From JANPEZ01 sp031423155 (lineage in GTDB: Bacteria; Actinomycetota; UBA4738; HRBIN12): a stretch of 6,408 nt of DNA. The position numbers and the translations under genes are program-made. Positions within the stretch are counted from its first letter, which is position 1; each line of letters opens with the position of its first letter. The notes under the pieces are model-generated. The model was not told the origin of the DNA and ran no database searches. It saw only the letters and a list, made by a program, of their open reading frames with translations. The stretch lies in assembly GCA_031423155.1 (NCBI GenBank), contig JANPEZ010000111.1, positions 1 to 6,408 of the forward strand. Reading direction: 5' to 3'. Of the stretch, positions 1 through 4,324 are shown piece after piece.

Positions 1-1
1 C

Positions 2-193
2 CAAATCACAGGGTGTGTTAATCAAGTGACTAGTAACCTGCCCGTCATCCAGGGAATGGGCACGGTAGGAGGGGTGGGAGGGTTCATCTTTGGCGGGCCA
101 GTCGGCGCGGCGGTGGGATCCGCCGCCCTGGGAGGAGTAACGGCCGTCGGCTTCTGCGTCTTCGGGTGGTTCACAACAGGACCTAACGGATGA
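2..193 (+). CDS. Glycine-zipper hydrophobic protein, C-terminal part (5' end outside window)
   Basis: An open frame enters from the left edge and runs 63 codons to TGA at 191-193. The other two plus frames are stopped within the first 30 bases. I do not recognise a named family. The visible part has a short polar stretch with a cysteine at residue 5 (counted from the edge), then a long Gly/Ala/Val/Phe segment (residues 18-57) and a short GPNG tail. Glycines fall at 23, 27, 31, 35 and 39, exactly every fourth residue, which is a glycine zipper that would pack helices in a membrane. A second cysteine is at residue 52. Small size, a Gly-rich hydrophobic core and two flanking cysteines recall class II (Blp-like) bacteriocin peptides, but the leader that would test this is off the edge. 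It could equally be the membrane-spanning end of another small protein. No convincing ribosome site precedes the internal GTG (26) or ATG (56), so the true start is probably upstream. Codon bias is weaker than in the genes to the right. Confidence 0.55.
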   Translation, partial: QITGCVNQVTSNLPVIQGMGTVGGVGGFIFGGPVGAAVGSAALGGVTAVGFCVFGWFTTGPNG

Positions 194-212
194 AGGGGCG
201 CTACTCATAGCC

Positions 213-716
213 GTGTCCAGGCGAGGGGCTGTCGATCGCAGCGTCGTAAGGTTCGCGCTCGCCGGCCTGTGTTCGGTCGCGAGCGTAGCCACGCGAAGCC
301 TCCCTTACGTATCGGTTCTCCTCCTGCTGGCCTTCTTGGTTCTCCTTTCGCGCGCCTTCGCGAGATTGCCTACCCACAAGCAGTCCGGGGGCCTCGAATC
401 AGAATCAGACACTGAGACCAAGCACTTGGTCCCCCTGGTGGTGTTGCCGCCCGTCGCGGTCGCGGGGTTGGGACTGATGGGAGCAGGCAGTGTCATGGCC
501 CTGGCCGGGATCGCCAACTGGCATGACAACCTTGCGCAGGGGATCAGCTTCGCGACCGTCGGACTGCTGCTTGCGCTATGCGGGATGTGGCTTGAGCTAG
601 GGGCCTTCGTCGGTTTGATGGAAGCCTTGGATCGGGACGGCCGCTGGACCAAACGGGCCAAACGGCTGGGACGGGGGATGATTCAGGCCATCGTTCCGTG
701 GAAGAAGCTCGACTGA
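213..716 (+). CDS. Small integral membrane protein, unknown function
   Basis: A 167-residue protein, not recognised as a named family. It starts at GTG. The frame is open back to a stop at 138-140 but offers no other good start. A GAAGGGG stretch at 192-198, overlapping the preceding stop codon, is a distant and therefore weak ribosome site. Likely membrane segments are residues ~29-50 (very hydrophobic, with a run of leucines), ~72-100 and ~109-135, with a possible weaker one at ~11-27. A charged Ser/Glu/Asp/Lys linker at 51-70 separates the first and second strong segments. The C-terminal ~25 residues are basic (Lys/Arg/Trp) and would sit in the cytoplasm by the positive-inside rule. Only 19 bases separate it from the glycine-zipper gene, so the two are probably co-transcribed. 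If that peptide is a bacteriocin, this would be in the usual place for an immunity or export protein, but no residue proves it. The gene converges with the minus-strand pair to its right. Confidence 0.6.
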   Translation: MSRRGAVDRSVVRFALAGLCSVASVATRSLPYVSVLLLLAFLVLLSRAFARLPTHKQSGGLESESDTETKHLVPLVVLPPVAVAGLGLMGAGSVMALAGIANWHDNLAQGISFATVGLLLALCGMWLELGAFVGLMEALDRDGRWTKRAKRLGRGMIQAIVPWKKLD

Positions 717-727
717 CGCTCAGTAGA

Positions 728-750
728 CGAAGAGCCCGATGCGCTTCTCG
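728..750. terminator. Weak hairpin between convergent genes
   Basis: An imperfect inverted repeat lies in the 46-base gap between two convergent genes. The arms are CGAAGAGC (728-735) and GCTTCTCG (743-750) around a 7-base loop. Seven of eight positions pair, counting one wobble, with one mismatch. No T-tract follows on either strand, so any role as a shared bidirectional terminator rests on position alone. Confidence 0.2.
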
Positions 751-762
751 GCTTGCTGACGA

Positions 763-1302
763 TCAGCTCCCGGCATCCGGACGGCCCGGAACCGGGGAGG
801 CGAGCGGCGGGAATCCGCCGGCGCCGGAGGTTACCTGACCCGTCGAGGCCGCCTCGGGACGCGACGCGCCTTGCCTGATGGCGATCAGGCCGGCGCGGGC
901 GAACGCTGCGCAGGCGAGCAGTGCGGCTCCGACGTACAGGAACGAAGGAGCCGTTCCGGGCGCCGACGGATATCCAGCCTGCTTGACCAGCTCGGCGATC
1001 GAGAGGTCGTAGAACAGATTGCCGATGCCCCGAACCGTACCTAGAGCGGCGAGCGCTAGCAGCGCCCCGCCCCCGACCAGCGGCCTGCCTCGGGCGACGA
1101 ACCAAGCGGCAGCCAGAGGAACCGCCAAGGAGGCGAAGGTCGCGAGCACCGCGACGTGTCCGTAGCTACCCTCAGTGTAGGACCACATCGTCCGATACCC
1201 CTGCGGCCCGACGTATTCGCTCGGCAGGAGCAGGATCGCCGCATAGATGGCGACACCAGCGATCGTAAGTCCGACGGTCGTGCGGGCGAACCGAGTCGGC
1301 AT
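763..1302 (-). CDS. Four-helix membrane protein, unknown function
   Basis: A 179-residue protein with no family that I recognise. It starts at ATG (1300-1302) behind a strong ribosome site, GGAGGT at 1310-1315 (minus strand), seven bases from the start, and an in-frame stop lies just upstream. Four likely membrane segments are at residues ~9-27, ~48-70, ~73-90 and ~120-142. The loop between the first two (residues 28-47) is rich in Tyr, Ser and Gly and probably faces outside. The last ~35 residues form a Pro/Gly/Ala/Ser-rich, probably disordered tail. It is the second gene of a minus-strand pair, 72 bases after the membrane-anchored cupredoxin gene. This suggests co-expression and perhaps a shared role in the envelope. 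No His/Cys/Met cluster is seen that would mark it as a heme or copper carrier. Confidence 0.7.
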   Translation of the reverse strand: MPTRFARTTVGLTIAGVAIYAAILLLPSEYVGPQGYRTMWSYTEGSYGHVAVLATFASLAVPLAAAWFVARGRPLVGGGALLALAALGTVRGIGNLFYDLSIAELVKQAGYPSAPGTAPSFLYVGAALLACAAFARAGLIAIRQGASRPEAASTGQVTSGAGGFPPLASPVPGRPDAGS

Positions 1303-1309
1303 CTCTTCG

Positions 1310-1315
1310 ACCTCC
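1310..1315 (-). promoter_or_regulatory. Ribosome binding site of the four-helix membrane protein gene
   Basis: GGAGGT on the minus strand lies seven bases before the ATG at 1302. It is the best-placed Shine-Dalgarno sequence in the window and fixes that start. Confidence 0.7.
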
Positions 1316-1331
1316 GTCTGCGAGCATCATC

Positions 1332-1345
1332 CTCGAGTGCTCGAG
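1332..1345. repeat. Tandem/palindromic CTCGAG pair in intergenic gap
   Basis: Two copies of the palindrome CTCGAG, at 1332-1337 and 1340-1345, are separated by TG. They form both a direct repeat (CTCGAGT-G/C twice) and an inverted repeat. A shorter CCGG-TG-CCGG motif follows at 1351-1360. Both lie in the 72-base gap between the two minus-strand genes. A hairpin with a two-base loop is strained and has no T-tract, so this could be an operator, an RNA processing site or chance. Confidence 0.35.
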
Positions 1346-1374
1346 TCTAGCCGGTGCCGGTCGCAGCGGGCCTC

Positions 1375-2586
1375 TCAGGCGGTCCGGTAGATGCCGTGCA
1401 TATACGGGTGCACGTCGCAGAGGAAGACGTAGCGACCGGGAGCCAGGCCCGGCAACGCGTAGGCGGCGAAGTCGGGACCGACGATGAGGCCTCCTGTGAA
1501 CAGAGCCTGAGACGCCGGGGACACGCTGCAATCGCCGGCTCCGGTCCTCACGGCGATACCGAAACAAGATTTCCAGTCGTAGATGGCGACGTTGTGAGAC
1601 TCGCCGGCGTCCCGGTTATCGAACCCGATCGTGATCGGAGTTCGGGCGGGCGCCACTAGACAGTCTCGATCGAACCGCAGACCGTCCGCCCCGAGGGAAA
1701 GGTTCGCGATCGGCTCGCCACACGCCGCGATCTCGCCCGATGGAGCAGGCGAGGTTCCAGCCTGAGACACGCTCACCGCAACGATCGCCAGATCGTTGAG
1801 CGAGGCGCTCTCCAGGAAAGGATCGCCGGTCTGAACGACGAGCTGGGGAGTCGTATAGGCGAACAGGTAACCGTTGGCAGAACCCGAACACGCGGGCCCG
1901 CTCGTGAATAGCGGGTCGGGGATCTCGAGCGCGTTGGCGCTTTCACGGATCCCGACCCGGGAGTCGAACGTCGTCCGGCCGCATTCGTCGACGTAGGCGG
2001 CCCCCACCACCGCGTGCTCGGTCTTGGCCATGTCGATGCCGACCGCGAGCGCCTGCCCGCCGGCGAGGTGTCCCTGCACGTCGGGCAGGGTCAGGCTCGG
2101 GCTCTCCACCTCCGACACGCTCCAGATGCCGCCGAGGGGCTGCTCGCCCAGCGGCTGGACCAAGGTGACCTGCAGGTCCGGAGGTGCTCGGCCGGGACAG
2201 GGCGCAGTCGGCAGACCGCATGTCGAGTCGGTCGTTACCGTGAAGATGATCGTTCCGTCCGGTTCGGGTTCGCCGCCGCCGGAGATCCGAACGTTGCCCC
2301 ATCCCAAGACCTCGTCGGCGAAACGCGCAACCACCTTCCGAGGAACCAGTCGCCACATCGACCCGCGATCGAACGAGGCTTCCCTCTGGATCACCTCGAG
2401 GCTCATCCCGACCGACAGGGCGTTCTCCGGCCAAACGGTCGCCTTGGGTCCGAACGAGATCGGCCCCTTCAGTGCAGGCCGATCCATGGCGCGGAGGAAT
2501 AGGAACCCGGCCGTCATCGACAGCGCGGCCGCGATGAGCAGGTTGGCGATACGCCTGACCCTCCCTGCACGAGACTCCCCCAGCAC
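1375..2586 (-). CDS. Membrane-anchored extracytoplasmic protein with C-terminal cupredoxin domain
   Basis: A 403-residue protein. A basic N-terminus (RRVRR-like, residues 6-12) and a hydrophobic segment (residues ~13-32) act as an uncleaved anchor or signal, placing the rest outside the membrane. Residues ~45-290 are unrecognised, look beta-rich and contain cysteines at 123, 130, 202, 233 and 289, possibly in disulfides. Residues ~296-403 are a cupredoxin (plastocyanin-like) domain. The copper ligands are His331 in ESHNVAIY and Cys390, His393 and Met396 in FLCDVHPYMHG, giving a complete type I copper site for one-electron transfer. A Cys-containing insertion (Cys341, Cys353) lies between the first ligand strand and the LFTGG strand. 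The start is GTG, since an in-frame TGA lies 12 bases upstream of it. A GAGAGAG stretch about seven bases before the GTG is a weak ribosome site. It is the first gene of a minus-strand pair. The copper domain is confident; the electron partner and overall role are unknown. Confidence 0.85.
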   Translation of the reverse strand: MLGESRAGRVRRIANLLIAAALSMTAGFLFLRAMDRPALKGPISFGPKATVWPENALSVGMSLEVIQREASFDRGSMWRLVPRKVVARFADEVLGWGNVRISGGGEPEPDGTIIFTVTTDSTCGLPTAPCPGRAPPDLQVTLVQPLGEQPLGGIWSVSEVESPSLTLPDVQGHLAGGQALAVGIDMAKTEHAVVGAAYVDECGRTTFDSRVGIRESANALEIPDPLFTSGPACSGSANGYLFAYTTPQLVVQTGDPFLESASLNDLAIVAVSVSQAGTSPAPSGEIAACGEPIANLSLGADGLRFDRDCLVAPARTPITIGFDNRDAGESHNVAIYDWKSCFGIAVRTGAGDCSVSPASQALFTGGLIVGPDFAAYALPGLAPGRYVFLCDVHPYMHGIYRTA

Positions 2587-2652
2587 ACAGCAACTCTCTC
2601 ACCACGAGTCGTATCGGTGGTTCTCTTCATAATTAGGCCTTGCCTCTCCCTG

Positions 2653-2681
2653 GCGACATGCGGTTCGTCTAGTCCTATAGA
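2653..2681 (+). promoter_or_regulatory. Candidate housekeeping-sigma promoter for hicB-protease-helicase
   Basis: GCGACA (2653-2658, four of six matches to TTGACA) and TATAGA (2676-2681, four of six matches to TATAAT) are 17 bases apart, the ideal spacing. The predicted transcript start near 2688 gives a leader of about 43 bases before the hicB-like ATG. It is the best rightward promoter I can see, but the match is modest. Confidence 0.35.
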
Positions 2682-2685
2682 CAGA
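2668..2685. promoter_or_regulatory. Imperfect inverted repeat over the -10, possible operator
   Basis: TCT-A-GTC (2668-2674) and GAC-AGA (2680-2685) are inverted copies, apart from one extra A, around the centre CTATA. The repeat covers the candidate -10 hexamer. HicB antitoxins with a DNA-binding C-terminal domain commonly repress their own promoter, so this is a reasonable place for such an operator. It is short and could be chance. Confidence 0.25.
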
Positions 2686-2730
2686 TGCCTGGGAGGTGTG
2701 CGAACATGACGGGGTTACAGATGGAGCGCG

Positions 2731-3117
2731 ATGGCTGCGTACACGGTGATCTTGGAGAGAGACGAGAGCGGCGCCTGGATCAGCCGCGTGCCGTCGGTTC
2801 CGGGTTGTCACACCTACGGCCGCAGTATCACGCAGGCCATCTCGCGAACGCGTCAAGCCCTGAGCCTCTGGGTGGACGACGCGGACGCCGCGGAGTTGAG
2901 GCCGAAGTTCCGGCTTCCCGATGGCCTCCTGCGAGCGGCCGATCGCGGTCGGATCGCCCGGTTGAAGGCCTCGCGTGCCCAGATCGAGGCGCAAGACGCC
3001 CTAGCTTCCGCTGCGAGATCCCTCACTCGGGGCGGCCTCTCCCGCCGAGATGCCGCCGAACTGCTCGGAGTCTCCCACCAGCGCGTTCAGCAGCTCCTTT
3101 CTGCGACGCCGGGGTAG
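2731..3117 (+). CDS. HicB-family antitoxin-like protein (no HicA partner in view)
   Basis: A 128-residue protein. Residues ~1-55 match the HicB N-terminal fold: an initial YTVILERDESG strand pair, then ISRVPSVPGCHTYG, then a helix with regularly spaced Ala/Leu. Residues ~60-95 are a charged linker. Residues ~99-124 form a helix-turn-helix (GGLSRRDAAELLGVSHQRVQQLL), the usual DNA-binding C-terminus of one HicB class. In type II toxin-antitoxin pairs HicB neutralises the mRNA-cleaving HicA and represses the operon. No small HicA-like frame lies in the 144 bases upstream, and the next gene downstream is a protease, so this is an orphan or a repurposed regulator. The start is the only ATG in frame after a TGA at 2707-2709, with GGAG at 2723-2726 just four bases before it. 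A stronger ribosome site at 2692-2698 instead serves an out-of-frame ATG at 2706. The stop lies 9 bases before the protease start. Confidence 0.8.
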   Translation: MAAYTVILERDESGAWISRVPSVPGCHTYGRSITQAISRTRQALSLWVDDADAAELRPKFRLPDGLLRAADRGRIARLKASRAQIEAQDALASAARSLTRGGLSRRDAAELLGVSHQRVQQLLSATPG

Positions 3118-3126
3118 TCTCGGAGG

Positions 3127-4287
3127 ATGCCGGTTGGACAGCGCTTCAAGATAGCCGCGATCGCGGGCATCCCTATCTACCTGAGTACCTCCTGGGTGCT
3201 GATGGCGGCTCTGATCACGTTCAGCGAGTACCAAGGGTTCTCGAACAGCTTCGCGGTCAGCTCGGACAGCGCGGCACTGTGGCTGTCGCTGGGATCGGCG
3301 GCCTTGTTCTTCGGCTCGATCCTCCTGCACGAGGGTGCGCACGCGTTCGCGGCGCGCAGACTCGACCTTCCCGTCTGGGGTATCACGCTCAGCGGTTGGG
3401 GAGGTTTCACCGAGACACCGTCCTCATCGCGTGGGCCTTTCGGCGAGTTCGTGGTCTCGGCGGCCGGCCCGGCGACGAACGTGCTCCTGGGCGTCTCGCT
3501 ACTGGCGATCGGCTCGGCGACCGAGACCTCGAATCCGCTCCTTTCGGTCGTCGCGACCCACTACGGCAGGCTGAATCTCTTCCTGTTCCTGTTGAACTCT
3601 CTCCCGGGCTTTCCGCTCGACGGCGGTCGCGTCCTGATGGCAGGCGCATGGAAGGTCACAGGTGACCGGATGCGGGCGATGAGGATCGCATCCAGGGCCG
3701 GGTACCTCGTGGCCGGGGCGATCGCCATCTACGGCGTTTCGCGACTTCAGAACCAGGACCAGTTCGTCGGCATCTGGTCCTTCCTCATCGCGTGGATCAT
3801 CTTCTCCAGCGCCAGGGCATCCGAGGCGAGGAGCAAGGTACTGCAGACCCTTGGCGATGGGCGTGTTCGCGACGCCATGGGCCCCGCCCCCGACATGGTG
3901 CCGGCCGACATGTCGCTGTCCGAGGCTTTGGATGTATACCTTCGCGCGAACCCGAACCTGGAGTTCGCGGTCGCGGGTCCCGACGGGCAGGTGGCGGGAA
4001 CGATCTCGATGGAGTCGGCGCGCAAGACCGGCTCACGCGACCCGATGAGCCCGGTGCGCGACGCGATGGTCCGGGCGGCGTCGGTTCCACGACTGGAGGC
4101 CGACATGCTCTTGGCCGATGCCGTCGACGTCCTCGGCAGCCGCGAAGGCATGGTCCTTCTGGAAGGCAGACTGGTCGGCAGGCTGTCGGTGAACGACATC
4201 CAGGACTGGCTGAACTCGCGCATCGGTGGGACACCCAGCCAGGACCCCACTGGTCCCCTCCCTCCCCGTCCCGACATCGGGACATGA
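3127..4287 (+). CDS. Site-2 (M50 family) zinc metalloprotease with tandem CBS domains
   Basis: A 386-residue intramembrane protease of the M50B group, which cuts membrane-spanning substrates such as anti-sigma factors. The zinc motif HExxH is at residues 68-72 (HEGAH, catalytic Glu69). The third ligand motif is at ~157-167 (NSLPGFPLDGG, zinc ligand Asp165). Likely membrane segments are ~9-30, ~50-75, ~106-130, ~146-160, ~192-206 and ~214-228. Two CBS domains follow (~245-300 and ~308-365), each beginning VRDAM. In this subgroup they are thought to sense adenine nucleotides and gate activity. Mycobacterial Rip3 (Rv2625c) has the same layout. The tail is Pro/Gly-rich. The ATG at 3127 is the only usual start that keeps the first membrane segment, yet GGAGG (3122-3126) directly abuts it with no spacer. 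Start-up by re-initiation after the hicB stop, 9 bases upstream and in the same frame, is therefore likely. The family assignment is firm; the substrate is unknown. Confidence 0.93.
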   Translation: MPVGQRFKIAAIAGIPIYLSTSWVLMAALITFSEYQGFSNSFAVSSDSAALWLSLGSAALFFGSILLHEGAHAFAARRLDLPVWGITLSGWGGFTETPSSSRGPFGEFVVSAAGPATNVLLGVSLLAIGSATETSNPLLSVVATHYGRLNLFLFLLNSLPGFPLDGGRVLMAGAWKVTGDRMRAMRIASRAGYLVAGAIAIYGVSRLQNQDQFVGIWSFLIAWIIFSSARASEARSKVLQTLGDGRVRDAMGPAPDMVPADMSLSEALDVYLRANPNLEFAVAGPDGQVAGTISMESARKTGSRDPMSPVRDAMVRAASVPRLEADMLLADAVDVLGSREGMVLLEGRLVGRLSVNDIQDWLNSRIGGTPSQDPTGPLPPRPDIGT

Positions 4288-4299
4288 AGCCCGTGTCGG
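4271..4299 (+). promoter_or_regulatory. Stem-loop at the protease/helicase junction
   Basis: Ten base pairs form between CCGACA-T-CGGG (4271-4281, with T4277 bulged) and CCCG-TGTCGG (4290-4299), around an 8-base loop that contains the protease stop codon. No T-tract follows. Its last two bases are the first two of a GGAGG at 4298-4302, the only ribosome-site-like sequence before the helicase. It may act as a partial terminator, an RNA processing site or a brake on helicase translation. Confidence 0.45.
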
Positions 4300-4324
4300 A
4301 GGCGGCGAGTAGCATCGCGGGTTG

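Larger units (their letters stand above)
2587..2730. other. Divergent intergenic region
   Basis: 144 bases separate the leftward cupredoxin gene from the rightward hicB-like gene. For the rightward direction there is a promoter-like pair at 2653-2681 and an imperfect inverted repeat over its -10. For the leftward direction the AT-rich TAATTAT (2635 down to 2629, minus strand) could be a -10 element, about 43 bases before the GTG, but I see no convincing -35 partner. A 38-codon minus-strand reading frame begins at ATG 2630 and overlaps the start of the cupredoxin gene. Its composition does not argue for a real gene. Confidence 0.5.

Noticed and set aside
305..661. 118-residue minus-strand open frame
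   Set aside because: It is antisense to the 167-residue membrane protein, whose hydrophobic segments make better sense; it has no domain.
1943..2605. 220-residue minus-strand open frame overlapping the cupredoxin gene start
   Set aside because: It is a shifted frame of the same strand, very Arg/Gly-rich, with no membrane or copper motif, and it is displaced by the well-supported cupredoxin frame.
2517..2630. Short minus-strand frame (about 38 codons) starting at ATG 2630, as a possible leader peptide
   Set aside because: It overlaps the cupredoxin gene start out of frame, has no clear ribosome site and shows no run of a single regulatory amino acid.
2024..2632. 202-residue plus-strand open frame
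   Set aside because: It is antisense to the middle and N-terminal region of the cupredoxin protein, with no ribosome site or domain.
2685..3665. 326-residue plus-strand open frame overlapping hicB and the protease
   Set aside because: It overlaps two genes with clear family motifs, and its Arg/Gly/Pro-rich composition is typical of a shifted reading of GC-rich coding DNA. Its good ribosome site near 2692 is reported separately.
4322..4324. TTG as the helicase start instead of ATG 4325
   Set aside because: It directly precedes an ATG, adds one residue and has no better-placed ribosome site, so ATG was preferred; the two cannot be separated from sequence alone.
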